Source: UKL13-3 sp943369665
GTDB taxonomy: Bacteria > Bacteroidota > Bacteroidia > UKL13-3
Length of the DNA: 64,000 bases
Reading direction: 5' to 3'
NCBI GenBank assembly: GCA_943369665.1
Contig: CALRNX020000010.1
Coordinates: forward strand, 62,001-126,000
A model generated the notes under the pieces. It was not told the DNA's origin, ran no database searches, and saw nothing but the letters and a program-made list of their open reading frames with translations. Of this stretch, positions 1 through 10,300 are shown one piece after another (the stretch's first letter is position 1; every line of letters begins with the position of its first letter). A program made the position numbers and the translations under genes.

Positions 1-3000
1 CTCCCAAATGCTTATTGACACACGAGTTCCACCAGATGTAGTCTCTTCTGCAAAATGGATCATTCTATCCTTCATTGATTCGCGCTCATTTGGCAACATT
101 GTTACAGTAGAAAAATAAGGGTCTAATCCAGGATGCCAGGTAGATCCATTCATATATCCAATAAGGTTATTGGCCGCATCACTGAGGGTTGTGGGGCTTA
201 TATATGCAGGAGCCCAGTTTGGATATATTGCGTTTGCACCCTTTATTGTTACCAAAGCTCCATTATAGTTTGTCGTTGACACATCAAGCGCATTTTTTGT
301 CATAAGCCAATAGCTGTCCCACTCATTGCTCTCGCCCCTGGCTATACATTGTTCATAGTAACCATACTCGGGATGATAAATTACTAAAGAAGCGGCCCAC
401 TGAGCTTGCCAAAATTTCAAAAAGTCTACGACATTATTTAAATACTGGGGCTTAATAAATAGCTTACCATTGTTTTCAATAATAAAATCATAGCAATATG
501 GCTTTACTGCTGGTATATATCCTTCCCCCTCAGCTGCCGATTTTTGAATCTCAACATAAACAATATCACCCTTTTCATCCAGGTAACTAAAGTTCTTTTC
601 TGTTGGTGCAACACCAGAAGCCGGACGATTATATGGGTAACTCCAGTTAGGAGCCCAAACCTGACCATATACCTGATCAGATGGAAAATTAGTTAAATAA
701 TACGCTTGATATTGAGCATGCATTGCGCTTTTTTGTGGCAAAACATTATTCGTGTTAAACACAGAAAGTGGAAACTTACCCGGATCCATTGCGCCAATTT
801 GGTCACCTGCACCCGAAATAGCTCCTTTATCATTTGTATTAATATCGTAAAGCTTACCATATTGCCCTCCGGGGCTCATATCAGACCGTAACATGCTAAG
901 TTCATTTTTACAAGAAACGGAATCTCTATTACCACACTCTTCCAAAACTTTAACTTTTAACGCTTCATATTCCGTAGCTGTTAGACAAGAGGTGCAACTT
1001 GGAGGCGTTGGCGGTTCATTGCTGTTGTAGTAAGCTGATGCTTCATATCGACAATTCATTTCCCATTTGCCGCTGGTTGAATTTTGTTCGTAAACACAAC
1101 CCATTTGCACCAACCGTTCTTCACAAGTAATGCCGCATTGAGAAAAATCAATCAGTGCGAGCTCCTCTTTTCTAAAATCTTCGATTGATTTTAAACAATT
1201 GTTTTCGGTAATATAATTATGGGTGTATATATCCAATGCCTTTTGATTTACCTTAAGTACTTTGGAAAGTTTGTATGCTCCCTTAGGAAGCATAGAAGGT
1301 GTTGAGGTTTCCCCATTTAATATAGAGGTCTCCCAAATATTTGGGCCACCTGCGGTTTCCGCACTTTTATTACCCCTCGTAAAAATAGCAGGATTAGCTG
1401 CGCAATTATACAATGGAAGAAAATCGGGATTGTTTGTAATAGCTTCCAAGGGACCTAATGTCATTTTTGTAGCCGATACAAATGCTATATTAGGATTAAC
1501 AGGTGTTGTATTTTTGTATACTCCCGACAAATATTCTATCTGGCAATTATCGGTAGCCTTCAGTGATATTTCAAGATCCAAAACACATTCGTAACAAGTT
1601 GGGATGCCAGAAATATTGTTGGGATGGAAATACATTTTTCCCGCAGCATCCAGCATTAAAATATCCATTCTACCATTATGGTCTACATCTACAAGTTCTA
1701 TGCCTTTATAATTATAGCCACTAACAGACAACATGTTAACAGGGGCATTAAAAACCGATGCTGTTCCTTGAAAGGCATATAAATATGGTGAGCTTGAATT
1801 TGCAACAATCATATCCATAAATCCATCCTTATTAATATCGGCCGCACGAACCAATATTGGCCCATAATTAGCAGAATAGGTTAATGAATTTGATGAAACA
1901 GCAAATGTGGATGTACTTGCTAATGCGGTTGTTGTATTATGATATATTGTAATATAACTTGTGGATACACTATAATTGGCAACAACAATATCAAGTTTCG
2001 AGTCTCCGTTCATATCCGCTACATCAAATCCTTTAACATCCCCGGTAAAGGTTGGTAACGTTGTTCCTGTTCCAAATGCAGCACGTGCTCCTGAAGTTGC
2101 CGTTGACGCGTCTACTGTGCTCAAATATACACTCACCTGCTTTGATGAGTTAGCAACAATCAGATCATTGATCTTATCCTGGTTCATATCTGCTATACGA
2201 ACCAAGATTGGATTAGATGTAGTAAGAGCAATGGGAACAGCAAAGGTGTATGGAGTAGCTGCACCTGTTAATGTAATGGTGTTTACATGCACATTCAAAT
2301 TATTAGCTGCAGATGTACTGGTAATTATATCCAAAAGTCCATCTGCATTAATATCGCCAACAGCTAACACAGTTGCACCTACACCTGAGCTAATAACCTC
2401 TTGCAATGAGAACTCTAAATTTCCGTTGTTTTTTAACACACATACTTTATAGGTACCTCCATCATTCACAAGCATGATAATATCTTTCTTATTGTCAAGA
2501 TTTAGGTCCGATATTTCTACTTTGAGAACAATCCTTGTTCCCATTTCGTTAATATCAATCTTGGTAAAAGATTCTGTACCAATTACCCCATTCGATGTAT
2601 TGTTTCGAAGTATAGCAACTTTATTACCCGAAGCATTACCTGTAACTGATACAACATCCTGGTATCCGTCATTATCAAGATCCCCAACGGCCATTGCCAT
2701 TGCATTTGAGGTTGGACTCGGGGCTGGTACAGTATAGCTATAGTTACTGAAAGAAGCGGCCAAAATTGCCGTTGGATTCGGTATTGCCGGAGAACCATCT
2801 GCGATACAACCCGGTGTAAATCTTCGATATCCCAGCTCATAATAAAAATTTCTTCTTTCAGCATCACTCACAATAAGGTCATAATTAACTGTTTTTGTTT
2901 TGGCATCTAAATTCAGTATATTATCCTTTCCTGTAGAGTCGGTAGATCTTACTTTATTTAATAAGTCTACATTCATAAAAGCATTCTTAGCCGGAGATTG

Positions 3001-4665
3001 CAATGCGTTTACACTATAAGGGGTAGCTCCAATCAAAGATGTTGCAATAGTTTTACCTTGCATATCAGTATAGGATATGCTTGATTGTCCATTAGCATCT
3101 ACAACAACTGTTTTTTTATAATGTGTTGCATAACCAACATCACTACCAAAAAGCCTGTCTAACTCAATCTGATCCGGTCTTCCATAAATATATCGCGTAG
3201 TATGGTCATCAATAGATTTAAACTGAAACTCGTAACCTGGAGCGCTCATTCCCAATACTCTTCCTGTATTATCTCTTGTATATTTTTTTTGAACAAAAGG
3301 ATATTTCTGCGCATCAGGAACAAACTTTTGAGCCCGACCCATGTCAGCTAAAAACTCATTAGACGAGGAATAATAAGCAGAAGCACCACTTGTTGTGCTC
3401 ATCGGTTGAGCATCAAGCCCACAAGGAACAGGATCCGAATCAAAATCCTTTTTAGAGTATACTTTACCTGAATTGTTTTGACTTAAGTTAAATGAGGGAT
3501 GAAATGCAATTACTTCCGATTTTGAAGGAACCGGTAACACTGTAACAGCCGGCCGGCCTTCAAAATCATAAATGGTTTCACCAACTACCGTTGCTTTTTT
3601 TATGCCCGAATAAGGGGTGCTAAACTTTGTTACTTCCTGCCTGTTTCGTAAGCTTCCATCAAAATACTGGGCTACCGTTTTATTTTTGCCTTCTTCTGCA
3701 AACATGATATTTGTTTGCCAGTTCAACTCTCTGTTATGAATAGAGGATCCTTCAATTTTGTATTTATCTGCAAAAGCACCTACATTGGTAAATGGGGGAA
3801 ATGAAGACCATTCCATTGGAATATCCGACTGATAGTTGTCGCTGCTTGTTCTTCCATAACCTCTTACTCTGTACAAAATATACCCTTTATCGTATACCAG
3901 TGGAATACTATAAGAGTTTGCTGTTATGTGCACCCTTGTGCTATTAAACTGAAACTCTCGTTCACTTATCACAATACTTGATGCTGCCAGATCTCCGTTT
4001 CCATCGCTATCATAATTGTTTACATAGAGCCACTCTAAATCATAAGCCTCTGCCCACTCTTTATTATCCCAGCTTACTTTTAGCTCATTGGGAGATGTAG
4101 GTTGAGTTGGTCCTGTTCCAACTATTCCAGTCATGGTTGCAGAAAACCCCGTGACATAACTCTCCTTTTCATTCTCAACACTAAGCTTGAAATTATTCAG
4201 GTTAACATTACCAGGCTTATTAATGCCTGTTATTTTTACTTGGACCTTCTGTTTGGTGCGACCGTTTGTCTCAAACTCTACTTTAGCACAAATCAATTCA
4301 ACTATACTTGATGAAGTGTATGGATTTGAAGGATCATAATTGATGGTGAGAACCTTATTATCTGTTTTAAATGCAGTACTGCTGCCACTGGCAAAAACCT
4401 TTACTTCAACATTTACAGATGCGGTAAAAGCACCAGTCTGGCATTGATTCATTAAAAAATCAAACCTAACCCTGTTCTTAATGCTCTTAACAACAAATGA
4501 ATAGCTTGAATTGTTGAAATATTCATAATCCTGCACTTCGAGGATAGCCCCATTCACCAAAGATGCCGGTTGCCCTGCATCACCAATTGCTGCCGATTTT
4601 GTTCTTACACCTGCAAAGGCAGCAGAGCATAAAAATACTAATATTGCTAAAAATATATTTTTCAT
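1..4665 (-). CDS. RHS-family secreted/surface protein with internal FG-GAP (VCBS) propeller, 3' end beyond the window
   Basis: The frame is open from the ATG at 4665 to base 1, so at least 1555 residues are present and the C-terminus is cut off. A signal peptide (about residues 1-18, ending SAAFA) directs export. Next come a beta-rich region, an Fn3-like segment (about 155-260) and an RHS-shell signature typical of Bacteroidota (YFDGSLRNRQEVTKF, then YDFEGRPAVTVLPVP). Residues about 640-1020 hold seven repeats with DxDxDGxxD-like calcium loops (for example DLDNDGYQD at 662-670), spaced about 55 residues. A cysteine-rich part (about 1024-1265) and the motif DMSPGGQYG follow. Such proteins form hollow beta shells; the RHS core and any variable toxin tip would lie left of base 1. 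It is the last visible gene of an eight-gene operon, 10 nt after the preceding stop. The family is clear; cargo and target are unknown. Confidence 0.85.
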   Translation of the reverse strand, partial: MKNIFLAILVFLCSAAFAGVRTKSAAIGDAGQPASLVNGAILEVQDYEYFNNSSYSFVVKSIKNRVRFDFLMNQCQTGAFTASVNVEVKVFASGSSTAFKTDNKVLTINYDPSNPYTSSSIVELICAKVEFETNGRTKQKVQVKITGINKPGNVNLNNFKLSVENEKESYVTGFSATMTGIVGTGPTQPTSPNELKVSWDNKEWAEAYDLEWLYVNNYDSDGNGDLAASSIVISEREFQFNSTRVHITANSYSIPLVYDKGYILYRVRGYGRTSSDNYQSDIPMEWSSFPPFTNVGAFADKYKIEGSSIHNRELNWQTNIMFAEEGKNKTVAQYFDGSLRNRQEVTKFSTPYSGIKKATVVGETIYDFEGRPAVTVLPVPSKSEVIAFHPSFNLSQNNSGKVYSKKDFDSDPVPCGLDAQPMSTTSGASAYYSSSNEFLADMGRAQKFVPDAQKYPFVQKKYTRDNTGRVLGMSAPGYEFQFKSIDDHTTRYIYGRPDQIELDRLFGSDVGYATHYKKTVVVDANGQSSISYTDMQGKTIATSLIGATPYSVNALQSPAKNAFMNVDLLNKVRSTDSTGKDNILNLDAKTKTVNYDLIVSDAERRNFYYELGYRRFTPGCIADGSPAIPNPTAILAASFSNYSYTVPAPSPTSNAMAMAVGDLDNDGYQDVVSVTGNASGNKVAILRNNTSNGVIGTESFTKIDINEMGTRIVLKVEISDLNLDNKKDIIMLVNDGGTYKVCVLKNNGNLEFSLQEVISSGVGATVLAVGDINADGLLDIITSTSAANNLNVHVNTITLTGAATPYTFAVPIALTTSNPILVRIADMNQDKINDLIVANSSKQVSVYLSTVDASTATSGARAAFGTGTTLPTFTGDVKGFDVADMNGDSKLDIVVANYSVSTSYITIYHNTTTALASTSTFAVSSNSLTYSANYGPILVRAADINKDGFMDMIVANSSSPYLYAFQGTASVFNAPVNMLSVSGYNYKGIELVDVDHNGRMDILMLDAAGKMYFHPNNISGIPTCYECVLDLEISLKATDNCQIEYLSGVYKNTTPVNPNIAFVSATKMTLGPLEAITNNPDFLPLYNCAANPAIFTRGNKSAETAGGPNIWETSILNGETSTPSMLPKGAYKLSKVLKVNQKALDIYTHNYITENNCLKSIEDFRKEELALIDFSQCGITCEERLVQMGCVYEQNSTSGKWEMNCRYEASAYYNSNEPPTPPSCTSCLTATEYEALKVKVLEECGNRDSVSCKNELSMLRSDMSPGGQYGKLYDINTNDKGAISGAGDQIGAMDPGKFPLSVFNTNNVLPQKSAMHAQYQAYYLTNFPSDQVYGQVWAPNWSYPYNRPASGVAPTEKNFSYLDEKGDIVYVEIQKSAAEGEGYIPAVKPYCYDFIIENNGKLFIKPQYLNNVVDFLKFWQAQWAASLVIYHPEYGYYEQCIARGESNEWDSYWLMTKNALDVSTTNYNGALVTIKGANAIYPNWAPAYISPTTLSDAANNLIGYMNGSTWHPGLDPYFSTVTMLPNERESMKDRMIHFAEETTSGGTRVSISIWE

Positions 4666-4675
4666 AAGCTTATAT

Positions 4676-5452
4676 TTACTTTTTAGAGGTAGAATTTTTC
4701 ATTTTTTTGGTGGTATATAAATCTGTCATTTTATAATGTTTAAAGGCTTCGGTAGGGAAAAACTGAGTGCGTCCCTGACGAATAAACTTTGAATAACTAA
4801 ACAGATCTTGCGGAAGTTTTGTATTCGTTTTCACACCAATACAATTAACCTCCACTCGTTGTATTTGCTGATTAGGAATATTCGGATTTGTTGGCAAATC
4901 CGGATAAACAAATACCATTTTATCAATTAAATATGTTTTTTTGTTATAAACGATTTTAACCTCATCATAGGAATCCCCCCCGCTTAGCCTTATGGTATAA
5001 GAACTGAGGTTACCCGACTCTTTTTTGTAAATAATTGTATCGGCTATTTTTATCATCATATTTAAAAACTCTTTATCCATAGGACTCATCTGGCGTTGTA
5101 ATGAATTTGCTGTTGAATCATAAAACTTCCTTGTAAACAACATGCGTTTCTCCAGATGATTCACTACAAGCTGATAATCCTTGTGTTCAATTGTTTCAAT
5201 ACTATTTAACTTATAATATCTATTCGAGCCCTGTTGTTTTAATTCTCCATACTGTTCTAGGATAGGCGTCTTACCTGTTTTTTTTGCATAAACAGCATAC
5301 CGTATATCCATGATCAAACTTGTAGGACTCAAAAACGCCTCGTTTATTTTCACAAAGTCCTCTTTAGGATCCTGAGCCGACAGAAGCTGCGATACAACCA
5401 TCATCATAGCCAGGATGACAACATGCACATAACAATTATGATTCCTTTTCAT
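4676..5452 (-). CDS. secreted protein of unknown function within the RHS operon
   Basis: 258 residues with an N-terminal signal peptide (hydrophobic stretch about 11-26, cleavage near LLSAQ). The rest is a mix of short strands and charged helices with a Lys-rich tail (KKMKNSTSKK). The middle part (KKTYLIDKMVFVYPDL) resembles the strand-turn pattern of LolA/LolB-type lipid-binding folds, but this is a weak impression and not an assignment. The start lies 1 nt after the stop of the 640-aa gene, and the next RHS gene follows 10 nt downstream, so translation is probably coupled. Position suggests a periplasmic or surface accessory factor for the large RHS protein made next. Confidence 0.7.
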   Translation of the reverse strand: MKRNHNCYVHVVILAMMMVVSQLLSAQDPKEDFVKINEAFLSPTSLIMDIRYAVYAKKTGKTPILEQYGELKQQGSNRYYKLNSIETIEHKDYQLVVNHLEKRMLFTRKFYDSTANSLQRQMSPMDKEFLNMMIKIADTIIYKKESGNLSSYTIRLSGGDSYDEVKIVYNKKTYLIDKMVFVYPDLPTNPNIPNQQIQRVEVNCIGVKTNTKLPQDLFSYSKFIRQGRTQFFPTEAFKHYKMTDLYTTKKMKNSTSKK

Positions 5453-5453
5453 T

Positions 5454-7376
5454 CTATTTCTTATGCGTATTGCTTACAGATTCTTTAATTGTGCTTACCC
5501 CTTTTTCTGTTTCCTTTTTCAACCTTATTAATTTCCCTTCTTCATCATATTCATAAAAGGTCGCAAAGTTGTTTTCATCTAACTCTGCCATTAGCTTTTG
5601 TGATTTAGGATCATACACAAAAGATTTTAAACTGGCATCAAATGGATATATCCGAACATCGTCAAAGTACACAGGGTCCGGATTACTCTCCAATACACAA
5701 ATGGAAAAATTTCCATTTACATCAACAGGATACTGATTGTTTAGAATTACCTCAATAGAGTTTGTTCCTTCAGGAATATCAAATGCCTCTTCTATTTTTT
5801 GCCACCCATCAATAACTTTTCCTTTTGCTTTAAAGGGGCCAACATTGGTATTAGGGCCATTAAAACGAATGACAATACTGGGTTTATCATATTTGGCAAG
5901 TATACTTGGAGTATAATCACTCGTTCGTTCACTTACCCAGGCACTCAGTACATATTTTTTTCCCGGTATTGGCGCAAAGGTTTGAATACATTCTGTGCAA
6001 GAAACAGTTGAAGTAATGCAATTGTCTATATTTACTGTTTTAGTAAGCGTAATTGGAGAACAAATATTCATATCTGGGTTATTGTTTTTTACCGTAAGTG
6101 TTACAGTGTAGGTCCCCGGAAGCATATATTTATGTGAAATGAATAACGGATTATTGATGTTCGGAACATCCTTTCTTACTATTAGCTTATCTGCGTTTGC
6201 GTAATCAACATTAAATGTCTGGGTTGGAGTGCCATCATCAAAATTCCAGGTAACAAGTTCCAACGGATACAAACCTAATACTTCGCTAGTAAAAGAAGTT
6301 TCTAATCCGGCACAAGAACGCCCTATTTTTTTTAAAGATGGTTGAATACAACCTCCATCCACGTAAGCATATCCTCCATGCCCACCATATATACAATCTC
6401 GGGTGGTAAATTCAACAAGGTATTCTTTGGATGGGGTAGTTAAATCAACACTGGCAGTTGGCCAAAGATCTTTTAGTTTAATAATATTTGTTGCCCAGTC
6501 TTTAGTGCGAATATTGGCACCTTTAAAACCTGGAAATTTTTCATCGGCATATACCTCATATCTGGCACAACAAACCTCTTTTAAAGTTCCATCCGGTAAT
6601 TTTTCATAGACACTTACTTTAAAAGATGGTTTTTCAATTATGCCATGGCTAACTCCCGGATCTTCTAAAACAAGTGCATACCTGTAAGTAAAATATAAAT
6701 CTTCGGGGTTTATTACATCTGTGCGGTTGACAACAATTTGCGTTAATAATTTTTCGCTGTTAAATCCACCCCAAATATTTCCTAATCTAAAAGAACGAAC
6801 ACTTCCGGGAGCAACTATCGGAAATTTACCATAAGGATCCAATCCATTTCCGTGCACTACTGCATGCTGGTCAGCATGAAAAGAACTAATGCCGGAGCCA
6901 GCTGCAGGGAATGGATAATATACCCAATTTCCATTGTACGTACCTGTTTGCCCGGTCCAGCCACCTAATGGGTCGGGATGCGTAGGTGTTATTTCAAAAA
7001 AGTCCATTTCAGAACAAACACTCTGGTGTTTACCCATCATATCAAACTCAGTTTTTGAAAAAGAAGGAGGTATAGCTCCCGGAACACAATATGTAGGGGA
7101 AGGCGCTGATAACGTAGAGTTATATCCTGGAGACAACATCTTGATTTGTTCTTTATACAATAAATAGTCTTCAAGGGTTTGGGCTACCATTTCATTAAGA
7201 GAGTCTCCTTGCCAACCATACAATGCGGCTTTTTTCCTCAACGCTAATTCATCAAACTCCCCATCATTAAAATAGGTGGCATTGGGTTGAGCTTGAGCAG
7301 CTGCCAGCAACATAACAAAGCAACTGGTTAGAAATATTTTTAACTGAATATTCATAATATAAAACAATTTAAACAT
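5454..7376 (-). CDS. secreted PKD-domain protein with a YD-type C-terminal tail
   Basis: 640 residues. The ATG at 7376 overlaps the previous stop as TAATG; a second ATG at 7355 would give a more usual signal peptide (MNIQLKIF... ending AAAQAQ), so either start is possible. The middle has a PKD domain (about 365-455, WNFDDGTPTQTF and GTYTVTLTV), then a CBM-like beta-sandwich (KYVLSAWVSE ... DGWQKIEEAF ... YFDDVRIYPFDA). The tail reads FATFYEYDEEGKLIRLKKE, the YD-like ending that in other Bacteroidota closes the long SpvB-like RHS proteins. The gene therefore looks like the C-terminal part of such a protein carried on a separate, separately exported chain. It probably works with the 1857-aa product just upstream. 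Confidence 0.8.
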   Translation of the reverse strand: MFKLFYIMNIQLKIFLTSCFVMLLAAAQAQPNATYFNDGEFDELALRKKAALYGWQGDSLNEMVAQTLEDYLLYKEQIKMLSPGYNSTLSAPSPTYCVPGAIPPSFSKTEFDMMGKHQSVCSEMDFFEITPTHPDPLGGWTGQTGTYNGNWVYYPFPAAGSGISSFHADQHAVVHGNGLDPYGKFPIVAPGSVRSFRLGNIWGGFNSEKLLTQIVVNRTDVINPEDLYFTYRYALVLEDPGVSHGIIEKPSFKVSVYEKLPDGTLKEVCCARYEVYADEKFPGFKGANIRTKDWATNIIKLKDLWPTASVDLTTPSKEYLVEFTTRDCIYGGHGGYAYVDGGCIQPSLKKIGRSCAGLETSFTSEVLGLYPLELVTWNFDDGTPTQTFNVDYANADKLIVRKDVPNINNPLFISHKYMLPGTYTVTLTVKNNNPDMNICSPITLTKTVNIDNCITSTVSCTECIQTFAPIPGKKYVLSAWVSERTSDYTPSILAKYDKPSIVIRFNGPNTNVGPFKAKGKVIDGWQKIEEAFDIPEGTNSIEVILNNQYPVDVNGNFSICVLESNPDPVYFDDVRIYPFDASLKSFVYDPKSQKLMAELDENNFATFYEYDEEGKLIRLKKETEKGVSTIKESVSNTHKK

Positions 7377-10300
7377 TAGTATTTACAAGGATTGATAACA
7401 CGTTTAATACTCACTTTATCACACCTGTACTGAAGTTTAAGACTTCTTTTACCACTGTGGGAAACACTTTCGCTAACGCTTATATGCCCACCTGGTGTAA
7501 GCATCCTTTTAAAACCAAAATGTTGTTCGTGATTTGCACAATCAGTGGCATAATCGTAATCTTCAAAATTGTCAAACGCAATCTCTCTTCTTTGTGCATT
7601 AGCGGCCACAGCAATTGGTAGTTTATTATTGTAACCATATACAGAAGATGAGAACCTGTTGAGTGCATCTTTATTTTCAAGCTCTACCCCATCAGGCCCA
7701 AAAATGGTTACTTCTGACGGGCTTGTCCAGCCTGTTGCATCAATCTTCCAGGAATTACCATTATTAGGTATATAGAAAGGACTAAACTGGGCAAATACGC
7801 CATCTTTTCTGACATTAAGATTATTATAATAACGGGTTTGAGTGCGGTCCGTAAGTTTCACATAACTCCTTTTTACCTTCCAGATGCCATACTTCCCTTT
7901 AATATAAGGATTGTATGCAGGATAAACGCCTGTTGTTGGATCTTTATCTAATCCGCACTCACAGAAAATACCGGATTCTTGAGTGAATAAAGTCGCACCT
8001 GCGGCAATAATATTGTTATAGCCTAGCTCAAAAGCAGGGTCACTATCATTATTTACAATAGGATTACTTAACGTAGATATTGTTGCCATGGTCAGATTTT
8101 GCTGATTTCTTCTTCCCGACCTGATAACCTTAAGAGAGTGAACGGCTATATCATCCTTCAATATAGAATATCCTTGCTCATCCATGATAACTAATTTAGG
8201 AGAAGTATAATGCACCCATCCTCTAATATTACCTATCATTAATTCATCTCCGGGTACGAAATAATTTGCAGGATTAGCAAACGCTTCATTCACTGAAACC
8301 GTTAAACCAATGTTCCTATAGCTTTGTCCCATGCTTTCGTAAGCCCAATGTGCAGGAAAGTTCATATTGTAAACAGGATCATCGTATTGGTTACTTGTTT
8401 TTGTCAGCAATACTTCTCCTGTTTCTTCATCATACACCATATTTTGGATGGTAACAGAAGAGGACATATCTTCATTTATTGTCGACTCTAAAATTCCATA
8501 ACGATTAATAACTTTCGTCACAACCATAGACCTAAAACGAACCTCTTCTTGCTGATACGAAGGAAGAATCATTGGAATAACAATCGGTAGGAACACTAAA
8601 AAGCCATCAAGATTTCCACCAAGTCCCGGAGTTCGTGTTACTGTTTTTTGCTCACGCATATCAGCTACCATATCAAACTCAACTCCTACCATGGCTGATG
8701 TAGTTATTTCTCCCTTTTTATTAATAGTGGAAACCGAATTGCTTAAATGTTTACCATTATTAGGATCCTTTTTATACACATATTCTACTTTAGAGATAGG
8801 CGTTTCGTCATTTCCCGAAGCATACACTTTTTGTCCTTTAGGTTTACCATGCATATCATTTAGCTCAACACTATACCCCTGACTTACCGACATATTATCT
8901 TCACTATACATTTTCAGGAAACTTAACATAGGGTAAGGTTTATACCGATGTGCCTCTGTTCCGGTTTGATGGACAATTGTTGGAAAATCCTTGGCCGTAT
9001 AAAACTCATGGACAACAGCACCTGTTGTATTCTTAGGCTCATTATCACTTGGAGAATCAGACCTTATATTGCGTACTGTTATTTTTGAATATCCTACACT
9101 AGGTGAAGGAAAAAACGTTTCCCCAAAAGGCGTTTCCTGAATAAACTCATCACTAGGTGCCATAAAATTGGTCTGTGTGGTTTTTATTGCTTGCCTAAAC
9201 GGATTTTCCTCTCCACCCAGGGTTGGCTCATACGCTGCTACACCTGAACTAATAACTTCACCGTATTCATTCTTAGTCGTATAGTCATATACTTGGCCAT
9301 ACGAAGTATTTTCATATGTAGGGTTATTTGACAGCATGGTCTTAAACTGATCGTCTACTTCAATTTTTACTACCCGATGGCCTCCTCCAATTTTTTTACC
9401 ATTAGGATTATACAGCCTGACAAATGACTTACCTGTATTATCAAACGATTGTGCAATATTTCTCTGTCTTAAATCGAAATAAAATCCTGTAAACAATTGT
9501 TGAATTTGTTTTAATGTTGAAAACATTGCGGTAAAAATTTCAAGCACACCGGCTGCCCCTCCACCCGGATCATCTTTAGCATATGCAACACGTGGCAAAT
9601 TCATTTTTACAAAATTCCATGCAGTGTGTGCAATAGGATTGGCTTTCCCTACCGGTACATAATCTCCTAATGTTACCGGATTTAACCGAATCCATGCATA
9701 TTTTGATTTCCCTTCAACCAAAAATGCTGATTTGGTACATAATCCAAACTGAATTTCGGAAGCATCAATATAACCTGGCACATACTCCGAATTGTTTGAA
9801 TTACATCCACCACTTCCTGATTCAATTTTCACCAGAAATTTGTAGTACAGTGCCGACATTAATGTCCCATCAGGCTCACAAAAATATTTTGCACGTAACT
9901 CAGCATTATTTTTTACGGGTTCTTGCAACTCAATATAAATATATTCGTAAGGAACCTTGCCCAAGCCGGTGATACCCTGCAATCCAGAGTTTTCGTAAAG
10001 ACTATTAATGGCTTTAACTCCTGCGACATCATTAGGTCCTTCCTGAGTTATACTTGATCCTATGACTTTAAACATCTGCATAGCTTTTTTATCCTGCACA
10101 TATGCATAATCATCGGCCTCGTATTTAACTTTTATAATACCTCCACTCGGCAGCTCAATTGCATTCATACACCAGGCCGCTGCATATTTATCTGCATCCA
10201 CTTTATTTTGCTCGCTATATGGATATTCTGCGTTATCTGACCCTGCTTTATAATTACCCCAACGATCATACGATTTCATGTTATAATCATAGTTAGTACC

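Noticed and set aside
1262..2737. Open frames on the plus strand of up to 158 codons
   Set aside because: They run opposite to the RHS gene, whose minus frame is open throughout and carries FG-GAP motifs; no start context or family features.
2583..2867. 94-codon minus-strand frame inside the RHS gene
   Set aside because: Different frame from the continuous 1555-codon frame; composition is low complexity (Gln-rich) and explained as a shadow.
7370..7380. Frameshift between the 1857-aa and 640-aa genes
   Set aside because: The second gene has its own signal peptide and about 360 residues before the sequence that continues the family tail, so a simple frameshift does not restore one chain; treated as a real split.
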